Of a stretch of DNA of 64,000 bases, positions 16,410 to 24,444 are shown piece after piece (the first letter of the stretch is position 1; each line of letters starts with the position of its first letter). The DNA is from Sterolibacterium sp. Lineage in GTDB: Bacteria > Pseudomonadota > Gammaproteobacteria > Burkholderiales > Rhodocyclaceae. The position numbers were made by a program, and so were the translations under genes. The notes below the pieces were generated by a model that saw only the letters and a program-made list of their open reading frames with translations, did not search any database and had not been told where the DNA came from. The stretch is from the NCBI GenBank assembly GCA_028713555.1, contig JAQTOA010000011.1, positions 62,001 to 126,000 of the forward strand. Direction: 5' to 3'.

Positions 16410-17885
16410 TCAGGCGTCAGCTTGCGCGTCAGCCATGCCTTTAAGCTCTGCCAGGGCGAAGGCGGCGGCCATGATGTTTCTCAGCTCGCCGCTGTCCAGG
16501 CCGCCGTAGATCTCGGTCAAGCGGGTTTGCAGGGTTGCCAGGTCGGCGGCCTGATCGACCTCCGTGCGGATCGCATCGAGCATCGCGGACCAGGCCGGGG
16601 CGGCCGCTGCGGCGAGCTGGTCGGTTTCGGTGGCCAGGGGATCCGTTGCGCCGCCTTCGGCAAACTGCGTAGCGGAAAATGCAGGCGGAGTAGGTGCGCT
16701 CTCCGGCGCCAGGTCGCCTTCCTGGAAGCGGTAGGCGCGCATCCAATACTTGTTGGTGAGCTTGGCCCCGGATTCCGTAACGGTCTTGTCGCGCTCGGCC
16801 TGAGTCACATCCTGGGCTTCCTGGTCCCACAGGCTCCAGACCGGGCGATCGCCGCCGCCCCAGTTGACTTCGCAGGTCCAGCGGATCAATTGATTCATCA
16901 CTTCGGCCACGATACCGGCATCACCGTCGCGCAGATCGTCGGCCACTTCCAGCCCGGCGCTGGCGCTGGCTTTGTTGCTGTTGGCCTCTACGGTCTGATT
17001 GGTGCCAGTGAGCGCAATGCTGATCTCGGAACGACAGAACATCACCAGGCGCTCATAGAGATCGGCGCTGGCCGATTTGCCGGCGGCTTCGACGAGTTCG
17101 ACACTGCCATCGTCCGGAACGACGGCAACGGCGTCCTGGATCATCGCTTCGAGCTGGTCGGCCAGGGTATCGATATCCGCTTGAGGCGTACCGCGCGGCA
17201 GCTTACCGATGGCCCAGGGCGTGCCATACTTCTCGGCGAAGTTGACCCAGAACTTGACGCCGCCCTTCTTGAAGACGATCGGCCAGAAGCACATCGACAG
17301 ATCCGGAAAACCGTAGGGGTTGGCGTAGGTGGCGTCCTGCCGGGCGACGATGAACTTGCGCTCCGGCAGATCCTCGCCTTCGAACGGCCGGGCCTTGGTG
17401 CGAAAACGCAGTTTGTTGTCGAGACCATAGACAAACCACTCGGGCGGCTTGCCTTGCAGATCCGTCGGAACCACCAGCCCGCCCACGCGGCCCCAGGTGA
17501 TCTCCAGGGGTTGGTAGCCATACAGCGGCGCTTCGAGGATCTCGCCGATGATGCGGTCCAGTTTGAGGTCGGCGAAGATGGCCTCGATGTTCTTGGCCAC
17601 GCGGCTTTTGGCCTGGCCTCGATCCAGCCCCCATTCCAGGGCTTTAACCGCACTCTTGCGACGACGCACGCAACCGCCCAGGTGCGCATCGCTGCGCAGA
17701 TCCCGGTAGACTCGAATATCCTGGCCCTTGGCCTTGAGGATCGGGTCGGGGTTGGGCAGCACCATGCCGAGGCCGAGATAGTCGATGCTGCGATCGCGCG
17801 TGGCGATCTGATCCGTCAGGCGCATGCCCGGCTCAGCGAAGCGGATGAATTGACGGTCGGAGACCCAGATGCCTTTGGCGCTCAT
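16410..17885 (-). CDS. Portal protein, Mu gp29-like (DUF935)
   Basis: A 491-residue protein starting MSAKGIWVSDRQFIRF, just 2 bp after the terminase stop. DUF935 features include DPILKAKGQDIRVYRDLRSD near residue 50, GYQPLEITWG near 125 and NQTVEANSNKASASAGLEVA near 315. It forms the dodecameric ring at the head vertex through which DNA is pumped and to which head-tail joining proteins attach. Upstream in-frame codons are open but lack family similarity, so the 17885 ATG is chosen. Confidence 0.92.
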   Translation of the reverse strand: MSAKGIWVSDRQFIRFAEPGMRLTDQIATRDRSIDYLGLGMVLPNPDPILKAKGQDIRVYRDLRSDAHLGGCVRRRKSAVKALEWGLDRGQAKSRVAKNIEAIFADLKLDRIIGEILEAPLYGYQPLEITWGRVGGLVVPTDLQGKPPEWFVYGLDNKLRFRTKARPFEGEDLPERKFIVARQDATYANPYGFPDLSMCFWPIVFKKGGVKFWVNFAEKYGTPWAIGKLPRGTPQADIDTLADQLEAMIQDAVAVVPDDGSVELVEAAGKSASADLYERLVMFCRSEISIALTGTNQTVEANSNKASASAGLEVADDLRDGDAGIVAEVMNQLIRWTCEVNWGGGDRPVWSLWDQEAQDVTQAERDKTVTESGAKLTNKYWMRAYRFQEGDLAPESAPTPPAFSATQFAEGGATDPLATETDQLAAAAAPAWSAMLDAIRTEVDQAADLATLQTRLTEIYGGLDSGELRNIMAAAFALAELKGMADAQADA

Positions 17886-17887
17886 GT

Positions 17888-19639
17888 TCAGTACCTCGAT
17901 GTGATGTTGCCGCGACCGGGCCGGGGGCGGGAGGCCACGGCGGGCGCTGCGCCGCCGCCGCGCATGTTGGCGATTTTCCACAGGATGTAGAGGCCGCAGA
18001 GGCCGTCATAGTGATGATGACCCTGTTTCTCCGGCCAACTATCCATTTCCGCCAGCAGCAGTGTTAGCGCCGGGCTAAATAGAATTCGCGGATCCAGCGC
18101 ATCGGTGATGTACGGCTCCAGGGAGTCGATGCGCACTTCCTGATCGACGGTCTCGGTAAGTCCGACCAAAGGCAGCGGTACACCTTTGGCGATGCCTGCC
18201 ATCCTGAATGTTTGGCGACTGTGTTCGTAGGCGTTATTGTTCTCGAAGCCAATGGCCTGGCAGCGGTACTCACGCTGGAAGTCAATCAGATCGGCCTCCA
18301 GCTTCGAAGGTACGCGGCGCTTGATGCTGGCCTCGACGACGTGCAGTTTGCCGCGCTCGCGATCCCAGCCGCCGGCAACCAAGGCCGACGGGTCGGACTT
18401 CTCGCCCTTGCCCATCGACGGGTCGCAGCCCCCGAACATGATCCAGTTCGGCAACCGCGAAATGAAGAAATGCACCGGCTCGAAGACCTTGTCTTCGTCA
18501 CTGCGCGGGTCGCCCTGCATTTCCGTGGCGAACGCCTTGGCGTTCTTGGCGCGTTGGCGCATCAGCCAATAGAGGCTGCGCACGCCCGGCCAGGAAGTCT
18601 CCGCGCCTGCGTCCATGTCGGCCTGGTGCGCCTGGTAGAACTTGAACGAGGGCAGCTCGTTGTCCGGACAGACCTCGCCGCGCGCGGAGTACTCCTCGGC
18701 GAAGGGCTTGTCGTCGTTGAGCATGACGGCCTGGCATTGCTCCCACAGTTCCATGTGCGTGGGCAGCTTTTCGATGGCGCGGAAGTGATGCACCAGGTGG
18801 CCGATGGTGCGCTTGGCGCGGCTGATCGGATCATCCTTGTTCAACACCGTGCCGACGCCGATGAACTTGACCGAACCGTCGGGCGGGCCGAGGTAGTCGA
18901 TTGCCGATTCCAGCCAGTTCCAGCGGTTGTCGCGCTCGGTCGGGCTCTTGGCTTCCTTGTCGGTGATCAGATCGTCGCCCAGCAGCAGCTTGGGACGGCT
19001 GGCGCCGTGGAAGGTGCCGCGGATCGCCTGCTCGGCGCCGAAGGCTTCCATCTTCACGCCGGCCTTGGTGGTGAACTCGCCGATCTTCCAGTTCTTGGTT
19101 GCACCGCAGGCTTCGGGGAAATCCAGTGCCAGCGCGGCGTTGACGGTCAGCTCGACCTTGACGACTTCGAGCAGCTTGGTCGGCAGCTTGGTCTCGGCGC
19201 CCAGCATGGTGATGTAGTCGATGAAGTACGGCGCCGAGCCTTCCCATCCGACCTCTTTACGGATCGCTGGCTTTTGCAGTAGAGCGCGCACGGCAACCCA
19301 GAGCGGGCCGACCTTGGTGGCCAGTGAGGACTTGGCTTCGCCGCGCGGGGCGATCCACCATTCCTTGGCGGCGCCGGGCACATCGAGGACTTGCGGGAAG
19401 CGGACGAAGAAGCGCCGGTGGAAGTTCGACGCCGGCGGGCGGATGTGATGCGGGCAATAGGTGTAGCAGAAGAACTCGAAATCGCCGTCGACCAGGACGC
19501 GCTTGCGGCGCGCGGCTATGGCTTCACGCGATGGATCGAGGCCGACCTGGCGGGCTTCCAGTTCGGCGCGCAGACCCTGGGCGAGCTCGGCCAGCTCTTC
19601 GAGGAAGGTCTTTTCGGAGGTTTGGGCGTTACTGGCCAT
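17888..19639 (-). CDS. Terminase large subunit, Mu gp28-like
   Basis: A 583-residue protein. The ATPase part has a Walker-A-like APRGEAKSS (about residue 95) and a Walker B LLLGDDLITD (about 220). The nuclease part has GGCDPSMGKG (about 395) and HHHYDGLCGLYILWK (about 545), giving the acidic residues of the RNase H-like nuclease. It packages DNA into the procapsid; in Mu-like phages packaging starts at the left end and cuts in flanking host DNA. An ATG at 19654 is a possible alternative start. It lies between the small-terminase-like and portal genes. Confidence 0.93.
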   Translation of the reverse strand: MASNAQTSEKTFLEELAELAQGLRAELEARQVGLDPSREAIAARRKRVLVDGDFEFFCYTYCPHHIRPPASNFHRRFFVRFPQVLDVPGAAKEWWIAPRGEAKSSLATKVGPLWVAVRALLQKPAIRKEVGWEGSAPYFIDYITMLGAETKLPTKLLEVVKVELTVNAALALDFPEACGATKNWKIGEFTTKAGVKMEAFGAEQAIRGTFHGASRPKLLLGDDLITDKEAKSPTERDNRWNWLESAIDYLGPPDGSVKFIGVGTVLNKDDPISRAKRTIGHLVHHFRAIEKLPTHMELWEQCQAVMLNDDKPFAEEYSARGEVCPDNELPSFKFYQAHQADMDAGAETSWPGVRSLYWLMRQRAKNAKAFATEMQGDPRSDEDKVFEPVHFFISRLPNWIMFGGCDPSMGKGEKSDPSALVAGGWDRERGKLHVVEASIKRRVPSKLEADLIDFQREYRCQAIGFENNNAYEHSRQTFRMAGIAKGVPLPLVGLTETVDQEVRIDSLEPYITDALDPRILFSPALTLLLAEMDSWPEKQGHHHYDGLCGLYILWKIANMRGGGAAPAVASRPRPGRGNITSRY

Positions 19640-19778
19640 CTTCAAGCCATTCAATCAGTGCTTCGGTTACGATCAGCAGTGCAGCCAAGGAAATCGCGAC
19701 GATTGCTACAGGTACCCATAGAAAAATCCAGAGCACTATGGCGAGCCCGGTACGCCAGGGTCTCAAGAACTTACCCAT
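19629..19778 (-). CDS. Small membrane protein between terminase genes
   Basis: A 49-residue protein starting MGKFLRPWRTGL with one long hydrophobic segment (IVLWIFLWVPVAIVAISLAA). It overlaps both neighbours, which is typical of a translationally coupled phage gene. No known function; a minor lysis or exclusion role is possible but unsupported. Confidence 0.5.
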   Translation of the reverse strand: MGKFLRPWRTGLAIVLWIFLWVPVAIVAISLAALLIVTEALIEWLEDGQ

Positions 19779-20271
19779 ACGCTTTTGCCAGATCCTCGCC
19801 GAACGGCCCGAGGATTTCCGCAAAGGCCGCCTGGTGCTGCGGGAAGTGTGCGCGGACGAACTCCGCCAGGCGCTTGGCTACATCGGTGGCCACGGCCAGA
19901 CGGTCGGTCTCCGGCATCAGCCGCCGGCTTGCGGCCATCAGCTTGTTGTAGGCATCGGCCAGACTGGACAGCGCCTTGACCTTCTCGCCCGGCGGCATGT
20001 TCGGATCGAGCTGTAGCGCCTCGACAGTGGATTGGACCTGCTGCACCACCACGGCGAGCGTTTGCCGCACCACGTCCTCGATGCCGCCGCCGGCGATCAT
20101 TTGCGCGGATTTGGCTTTGTCCCAGTCGTCTCCGGCCGTGAGCGCCTCGCGCTTCCAGCGCCGGGCGGTGGCTACGGGCACTTCATGCATCACGGCCGCG
20201 ACTTCCAGGCCGAGCTGCTTGAAGATGTAATCGCCGCGCACTGCGCGGCGAGTGTCGGCGTCATGTGCCAT
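19771..20271 (-). CDS. Small terminase subunit-like protein, Mu gp27-like (DUF1804)
   Basis: A 166-residue protein starting MAHDADTRRAVRGDYIF. It has an N-terminal helix-turn-helix segment (LEVAAVMHEVPVATARRWKREA) and helical remainder, matching DUF1804, which sits directly upstream of the Mu gp28-type large terminase. It probably recognises the phage end for packaging. Confidence 0.8.
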   Translation of the reverse strand: MAHDADTRRAVRGDYIFKQLGLEVAAVMHEVPVATARRWKREALTAGDDWDKAKSAQMIAGGGIEDVVRQTLAVVVQQVQSTVEALQLDPNMPPGEKVKALSSLADAYNKLMAASRRLMPETDRLAVATDVAKRLAEFVRAHFPQHQAAFAEILGPFGEDLAKAYG

Positions 20272-20272
20272 G

Positions 20273-20569
20273 TCAGCCTGCCCCCTCGCCAGGCGACGGC
20301 CGGCGCACGCCGGGGTTCTGGCCGCGACCGAGGGCGATGTCTTCGCCGCGTGCGGTGAGGCGCACGGCATCGAGTTCCAGCGGTTCGACCAGACCCTGCT
20401 CGATCAGCCAGGCGATCTCCGTGGCAGCCAGGTCGAAGCTCATGACGTAGCCGGTCAGTTCGACCTGCTTGCGCAGCGCGGTGCGCGGCAGCGTGTAGCC
20501 GTTGGCGAAGTAAAGAGCCAATAGAAGCGCCAGGCGGCGGGCGTGCATGACTTCGTCGGCGTAGGTCAT
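20273..20569 (-). CDS. Phage wHTH-like protein (VpaChn25_0724-type)
   Basis: A 98-residue protein with a winged-helix-like pattern (MHARRLALLLALYFANGYTL, then LIEQGLVEPLELDAVRLTAR). Proteins of this size and pattern occupy the place of Mu gp26 before the small terminase. DNA-binding is plausible; its role is unknown. It overlaps the upstream DUF2730-like gene by 4 bp. Confidence 0.65.
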   Translation of the reverse strand: MTYADEVMHARRLALLLALYFANGYTLPRTALRKQVELTGYVMSFDLAATEIAWLIEQGLVEPLELDAVRLTARGEDIALGRGQNPGVRRPSPGEGAG

Positions 20570-20955
20570 CGCGGATCTCTCAGCAGATGTTCATGGATGG
20601 TTCCCAGCAGGCGATTCATGCCGTCTAGCTTTCCGCCCAGCCCGGAAACGTCGGATCTAACGCCGTTGATCTTTTCATGTAGCTTGCCAAGGTCGTTATG
20701 GGTAGGGGCATGCTCGGCCCCTTCCTTCAGGTGCGCGATGTCCGTGTCGTTGCTTTCGATGCGGACGCGCAATTGGGAAACGTCTTCGTCAACCTGTTCC
20801 CCGAGGTCGGTGATTTTCTTGGACAAGCCGCTCTCCAATGTGTTGATGCGCTCGTTGTCCGCCTTGCCCTTGTTGTTGCGGTAAATGACGTAGTTGAGCA
20901 GCAGGTTGGTGCCTGACACCAGTAGCGCGCAAAGCGCAATCGTCGTCGCCTCCAT
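20566..20955 (-). CDS. DUF2730-like phage membrane/coiled-coil protein
   Basis: A 129-residue protein. One N-terminal transmembrane segment (ALCALLVSGTNLLLNYVIY) is followed by a long coiled coil (residues 30-120). This matches DUF2730 (Mu gp25-like), commonly encoded between TraR/DksA and terminase genes. The function is unknown. Confidence 0.75.
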   Translation of the reverse strand: MEATTIALCALLVSGTNLLLNYVIYRNNKGKADNERINTLESGLSKKITDLGEQVDEDVSQLRVRIESNDTDIAHLKEGAEHAPTHNDLGKLHEKINGVRSDVSGLGGKLDGMNRLLGTIHEHLLRDPR

Positions 20956-20961
20956 CGTTTC

Positions 20962-21192
20962 CTATCCGGGGCTCGCGGCCCGCTCCAGTTCGGTTTGACA
21001 ATCGACGCAGGTCTGCACACCAGGCAGAGCGCGACGACGCTTGGTCGGTATGCGCTCATCGCACACCCGGCATTGCGTCGCAGAGTCGGCGACGGTCTTG
21101 CCCGTTAATCCGGCTCGACGCGCCTGCGCTTGTAACGCGTCTTGACGGTTCTGCTCTTCGCGCTCCGTAGCGCGGTCAAAAATGTCAGTCAC
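20962..21192 (-). CDS. TraR/DksA C4-type zinc finger protein
   Basis: A 76-residue protein with a helical N-terminus and a C-terminal four-cysteine finger (CRVCDERIPTKRRRALPGVQ, followed by TCVDC), the TraR signature. TraR binds the RNA polymerase secondary channel and mimics DksA with ppGpp, shifting host transcription. Mu-like phages often carry one here. It overlaps the Rz and Rz1 stops, so it is part of the lysis-late operon. Confidence 0.88.
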   Translation of the reverse strand: MTDIFDRATEREEQNRQDALQAQARRAGLTGKTVADSATQCRVCDERIPTKRRRALPGVQTCVDCQTELERAASPG

Positions 21193-21469
21193 TTTTCACC
21201 GTCGCTCCATGCGCGGATGTCACGGATTCGCCCTCGGCAGCGTTCATAGAGGACGGCGGCGCCAGCGATCCAGTCGGCGATCTGGGTGTCGGTGGCGTAG
21301 TCTTCGCCTTCGTTCGGGGGATCGGCGGCAGCGGTGGAAGATCCTCGGTAAAGTGGGCTGGCAGTCGCGGTCTCGGCAAGGCCGAGCTTGAGGCCGGGGG
21401 ATTCGCCGAGCAGGCGCAAAGCAGGGCCACCCAAACAAGGGCGATTGAACGTGGCAGTCTTGAGCGCAT
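21185..21469 (-). CDS. Rz1-like outer-membrane spanin lipoprotein, nested in Rz
   Basis: A 94-residue protein read in another frame inside the Rz gene. It starts with MRSRLPRSIALVWVALLCAC, with lipobox L-C-A-C, and the mature part is Pro-rich (LPPLPPIPRTKAKTTPPTP). A good ribosome site (CCAGGAGAAAAGAA) precedes its ATG. With the Rz inner-membrane partner it forms the spanin that fuses inner and outer membranes at lysis. Nested Rz/Rz1 is the classic lambda arrangement. Confidence 0.82.
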   Translation of the reverse strand: MRSRLPRSIALVWVALLCACSANPPASSSALPRPRLPAHFTEDLPPLPPIPRTKAKTTPPTPRSPTGSLAPPSSMNAAEGESVTSAHGATVKSD

Positions 21470-21716
21470 TTCTTTTCTCCTGGAGTTTTTGTTCGAGATC
21501 CGCCGTGCGGATCGCGGCGGCGTTATCGATGGCATCTGCGCGATCCTGGGCGGACTTGAGGTCTTTGGCGGCCTGGCGGGCGGCATCGCCGGTTGCCTTT
21601 TCTTGTTCCGCCTTGATTGTCTGAATACGCGCCTCGGCGCGTGCCCCTTGCCAACTCCAACCGGAAAGGAGGCCGCAGCAGAAGATGATGAAGACGGCGA
21701 AGAGGATCTTGCCCAT
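21189..21716 (-). CDS. Rz-like inner-membrane spanin
   Basis: A 175-residue protein with an N-terminal membrane anchor (MGKILFAVFIIFCCGLLSGW), followed by a periplasmic coiled coil (about residues 25-90), as in i-spanins. The C-terminal half overlaps Rz1 in another frame. It follows the endolysin gene by 1 bp. It works with Rz1 in the final step of host lysis. Confidence 0.8.
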   Translation of the reverse strand: MGKILFAVFIIFCCGLLSGWSWQGARAEARIQTIKAEQEKATGDAARQAAKDLKSAQDRADAIDNAAAIRTADLEQKLQEKRNALKTATFNRPCLGGPALRLLGESPGLKLGLAETATASPLYRGSSTAAADPPNEGEDYATDTQIADWIAGAAVLYERCRGRIRDIRAWSDGEK

Positions 21717-21717
21717 A

Positions 21718-22338
21718 TCAAACCCCGCGCCCCCAAGTCGCATAGAGCGGCTGGAGCTTGACGAGGATGCGTTGCGGATAGCCGAGGTTCTCCGGACAGA
21801 AGCGGATCGATCTGCCCGCCCGGCCGCAGGCGGAATCCACCGCCGCCCTATCCTGAGGGTCTGCGGTCAAGCGTGCCTCGTTGCGCCAGTGCCCCAGGCC
21901 GCCGTTGTAGCAACGCAGCGTGGCCCACATGCGGTTGCGCTCGACGCCCGCCGGAGCAAGGCGATCCCAGAGCCAGAGGTCATAGCGCACCAGGGCGCGG
22001 ATCGCCCAGACCGGATTGCCGGGCTGCGGGCCCATGCGCGCCAGTTCGGGATCGATGCTGCCGACCCACTCGGCGGTGTCCGGGGTGAATTGGGTGAGGC
22101 CGGAGGCGAAAGCCGATTGCGCGTTCTTGCGCCAGCCGCTTTCCTGGTGAATCTGCGCGGCGAAGGTGGCCACCGGTGCATCGAGGCCCCAGATCATGCG
22201 AGCGTTGCGCACCAGGTCGCGGCGGTATTGCTGGGCTTCGCGCGGAACGCCATTTGCCAGCGCCAGAATGGGCAGGCCAATGACGAGCGCCAGCACTACG
22301 CAAAGCGCCCATCTGGCGAACTTGCGCGGCATTCTCAT
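21718..22338 (-). CDS. Endolysin: SLT-type lytic transglycosylase with signal anchor
   Basis: A 206-residue protein whose ATG overlaps the stop of the holin-like gene. It has an N-terminal hydrophobic segment (ALCVVLALVIGLPILALANG) as secretion signal or SAR anchor. The lysozyme-like transglycosylase domain follows, with IHQESGWRKNAQS containing the catalytic Glu (E66), GLTQFTPDTAEWV and RCYNGGLGHW. It cleaves peptidoglycan glycan strands. The presence of a signal means export may not need a classical holin. Confidence 0.9.
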   Translation of the reverse strand: MRMPRKFARWALCVVLALVIGLPILALANGVPREAQQYRRDLVRNARMIWGLDAPVATFAAQIHQESGWRKNAQSAFASGLTQFTPDTAEWVGSIDPELARMGPQPGNPVWAIRALVRYDLWLWDRLAPAGVERNRMWATLRCYNGGLGHWRNEARLTADPQDRAAVDSACGRAGRSIRFCPENLGYPQRILVKLQPLYATWGRGV

Positions 22339-22649
22339 GCCGCAAGCCCGATGCAGATAATCGTTGCGCCCTGGATGATGGCACGGCGCTGCATGGCGGC
22401 AGCAAAGACGGCATCTCGGCCGCCAACCAGGAAGCAATCTGGTCGCGCATAAGGCGATGACCACCGGTCAAACCAATAGCCCATCCAAGCGCCAGCGGCA
22501 GCAAGAGATAGCTTGTGCAAATCGACGCGCCATAACGCGAAATCCATTTGCCCTGGTGGCGGAGAGGTCAGATAAAGCGCCAATGCAAGCACCAAGCAGA
22601 CCAGCAGGGCGCCGGCCATTCTTAGCCACGACGATTCGAGTAATGTCAT
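22335..22649 (-). CDS. Putative holin-like small membrane protein
   Basis: A 104-residue protein with two or three hydrophobic segments (MAGALLVCLVLALALYLTS, LSLAAAGAWMGYWF, AIIQGATIICIGLAA). It lies directly before the endolysin with a 4-bp overlap. Position and topology suggest a holin or pinholin; there is no family-level match I can name with certainty. Confidence 0.65.
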   Translation of the reverse strand: MTLLESSWLRMAGALLVCLVLALALYLTSPPPGQMDFALWRVDLHKLSLAAAGAWMGYWFDRWSSPYARPDCFLVGGRDAVFAAAMQRRAIIQGATIICIGLAA

Positions 22650-22903
22650 GCTGCCTCCTTTGAGACAAAGCGGGATGGTGTAAAGAAGCAGGCGGAATGC
22701 GGCGAGCGATATCGCCAGGATTCCTGGTGCGTACAGCGACCGAAACCGCAGGCTGCCATACGTTCGTCGGCATCGAGAGAAAAGGCTTTACAGGCAGAGC
22801 ACTGGTGCCCGATGTTGTCACTAGGGTGCATGAGCGCGAAGTTACGCGCCTGCGCGACGGGAAAACCGCTGGCGAGCGCCAGCAGGAAAGCAAAAGCCCG
22901 CAC
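22646..22903 (-). CDS. Putative secreted Cys-containing protein at head of lysis cassette
   Basis: An 85-codon frame with a GTG start. The N-terminus (MRAFAFLLALASGFPVAQA) looks like a cleavable signal peptide, and the mature part has five cysteines. Its stop overlaps the holin-like ATG (ATGA). The start lies inside a hairpin-forming sequence and no clear ribosome site is visible, so the gene is uncertain. Confidence 0.4.
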   Translation of the reverse strand: MRAFAFLLALASGFPVAQARNFALMHPSDNIGHQCSACKAFSLDADERMAACGFGRCTHQESWRYRSPHSACFFTPSRFVSKEAA

Positions 22904-22916
22904 GGGGCGGGCTCTT

Positions 22917-22949
22917 TTTTAGACTACGCCGGGTTTAATCGGTGGTCAA
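22917..22949 (-). promoter_or_regulatory. Candidate phage activator-binding element B, upstream of lysis/late operon
   Basis: On the minus strand this 33-bp element reads TTGACCaCCGA..TA......GCGTAGTCTAAAA and matches element A (23235-23267) at most positions with identical spacing. It begins within the stop codon of the 88-residue gene and lies just ahead of the lysis genes. Mor/C-type activators of Mu bind dyads at such places. Confidence 0.55.
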
Positions 22950-23212
22950 TGGAATTCAGAAAGGCGGGCACTGCGCAATGTGAAACGCATTCTCCGCAAA
23001 CAATGGGCAACAACCCCGCGCCATCCCGATCTAACCGTTCGGAGTTCGACGTGACTAATTTGTTCGCAAATATATAGCTTCCCGTGCCACATCGTGATAC
23101 GAATGGCATCGAGAGCCTCCTGCTTGTACTCAATGCGCCGGCTTGGTGGAGAAGCGTCGAGCCAACGGCGGAGAGAAAATCTGTCCTCTGGATAATCGAA
23201 TCGTCGTTTCAT
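22946..23212 (-). CDS. Hypothetical 88-residue phage protein after Mor
   Basis: A basic protein starting MKRRFDYPEDRFSLRRWLDA. No family is recognised. It is bracketed by two copies of a 33-bp element: one overlaps the end of mor just upstream, the other overlaps its own stop codon. This suggests it is a separately transcribed middle or late gene. Confidence 0.5.
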   Translation of the reverse strand: MKRRFDYPEDRFSLRRWLDASPPSRRIEYKQEALDAIRITMWHGKLYICEQISHVELRTVRSGWRGVVAHCLRRMRFTLRSARLSEFH

Positions 23213-23234
23213 ATTTACCGTACAATCCGCATCA

Positions 23235-23267
23235 TTTTAGACTACGCTGTATCTAGTCGGCGGTCAA
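23235..23267 (-). promoter_or_regulatory. Candidate phage activator-binding element A, downstream of mor
   Basis: On the minus strand it reads TTGACCgCCGA..TA......GCGTAGTCTAAAA, sharing the conserved blocks and spacing of element B at 22917-22949. The TGA of TTGACC is the mor stop codon. This is where Mu has its middle promoter (Pm) driving C, so Mor binding is a reasonable guess. Confidence 0.55.
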
Positions 23268-23713
23268 AATAACGCCGGCTGCCGATCATCGGCGGCTTTT
23301 GCTTCCAGCGCCGCATCGCCAGACGGGCGCTTCAACACCCGCCAGACCGTCGAGCCGTCCAGGGTGAATTCCCGCACTAGCACCGACACGGCATGCCGCG
23401 CGGAATTGCCGCCGCCGGTGATCTCGTCGAAGCGCGCTTGCAGCCTGGCGTCGCGCATGGCGCGCAGGGCGGCGGTGCACATGGGCACGCTGAGGTAGCT
23501 GCCGCCGTAACGGCGACAGAGGGCCTTGGCCGCGACCGCGCCGATCTTCTCGGCAATTTCCTGCAAATGCGCTGTGCCGCGCAGCCGCTTGCCCTTGGCG
23601 ATGGCCAGGGTCTGGCCCCGGTAGGCTTCGATAAAGCGCAAGGTGGCGGGCAGGCCCATCACGTCGATCAGTTCGCGGGCGGTTGCGGGAAGATGGTCGA
23701 GAGAGAGCTTCAC
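23264..23713 (-). CDS. Mor-type middle operon transcription activator
   Basis: A 149-residue protein with the Mor/C fold. The dimerisation part contains HLQEIAEKIGAVAAKALCRRYGG, resembling the Mor EIADKIGG...ALIETFGG region, and is followed by SYLSVP. The C-terminal helix-turn-helix is VREFTLDGSTVWRVLKR. Mor activates the middle promoter of Mu together with host RNA polymerase. It overlaps the gemA-like gene by one base. It is longer than Mu Mor at both ends. Confidence 0.82.
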   Translation of the reverse strand: MKLSLDHLPATARELIDVMGLPATLRFIEAYRGQTLAIAKGKRLRGTAHLQEIAEKIGAVAAKALCRRYGGSYLSVPMCTAALRAMRDARLQARFDEITGGGNSARHAVSVLVREFTLDGSTVWRVLKRPSGDAALEAKAADDRQPALF

Positions 23714-24183
23714 TACGACCTTTTACCCTGGTCAATTCCGCCATCGGGTGGCGGTGCGTTCTTGGCCTTGAACATCTGAGTGCGCGATAACGCGCCGGCA
23801 AGCTTCCACAGTTCGCTGTAATCCATCATTTCAAGACGGCGTGCGACACCGTGCTGCGTCAAGGCAACGCCTTCGGCGTAACGCTTGCCGACCTTCATGG
23901 CGCGGCAGACTGCGCATATCTTGCGCAGCAACGGTTTGCGATCTTCGGCGGCGCGCTCGATGAAGCTCCATTCGTTGGTCTTGCCGCTGGCGCCGCGACT
24001 CTTGAGGTGGTCGAGTACCCGCTTCCTGTCCGTCCAGCCCAGGTCGCCGGCAGACCGCACGCGGGCGATGGTCCAGAGCATGTCGCGATAGGTTTCGTCA
24101 TCCAGGCCAAGTTCTTTCTTGGCGCAGTGAATTGCGGCGAGTTCGCTGTTGCGGGCTGACTTAGGCTTGGCGGGCATGGTCAT
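23713..24183 (-). CDS. GemA-like regulatory protein, Mu gp16-like (DUF1018)
   Basis: A 156-residue protein with the DUF1018 pattern: HCAKKELGLDDETYRDMLWT near the N-terminus, LGWTDRKRVLDHLKSRG in the middle, and a C-terminal segment ending LAGALSRTQMF. Mu GemA alters host DNA supercoiling and gene expression during infection. It lies just before mor, as in Mu. Confidence 0.85.
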   Translation of the reverse strand: MTMPAKPKSARNSELAAIHCAKKELGLDDETYRDMLWTIARVRSAGDLGWTDRKRVLDHLKSRGASGKTNEWSFIERAAEDRKPLLRKICAVCRAMKVGKRYAEGVALTQHGVARRLEMMDYSELWKLAGALSRTQMFKAKNAPPPDGGIDQGKRS

Positions 24184-24434
24184 TACCCGAACAGCCTTTG
24201 CTGTCCGGCCGCTTCGAGTTCAAACCGATTCAATATCGGAGGCGCAGCGGGATCGGCATCGGAGTCAGAACAGCATTTCTCTGCCCCGATTTCGTTGAGG
24301 AAAAACAGGCCGCATTCCAGACACCCATAACCTGCCGTCACATCGGGACGGCAGCACTCTCGGGCGTCATCCTCATTGTCGTGAATTTCCAGGCACTGTT
24401 CGCAGCGCCATAGCTCAGTTGATTTATTACGCAT
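24183..24434 (-). CDS. Cys-rich zinc-ribbon-like hypothetical protein
   Basis: An 83-residue protein with several cysteine pairs (CEQCLEIH, ECCRPD, GCLECGLFF, KCCSDS), probably two small zinc ribbons. It overlaps the gemA-like start by one base. Role unknown; such proteins are common in phage early regions. Confidence 0.65.
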   Translation of the reverse strand: MRNKSTELWRCEQCLEIHDNEDDARECCRPDVTAGYGCLECGLFFLNEIGAEKCCSDSDADPAAPPILNRFELEAAGQQRLFG

Positions 24435-24444
24435 ATCAGTCCTT

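Noticed and set aside
16134..17990. Long open frame on the plus strand opposite the portal gene (about 620 codons)
   Set aside because: It is antisense to a conserved DUF935 portal protein, with His/Asp/Gly-rich shadow composition and no domain.
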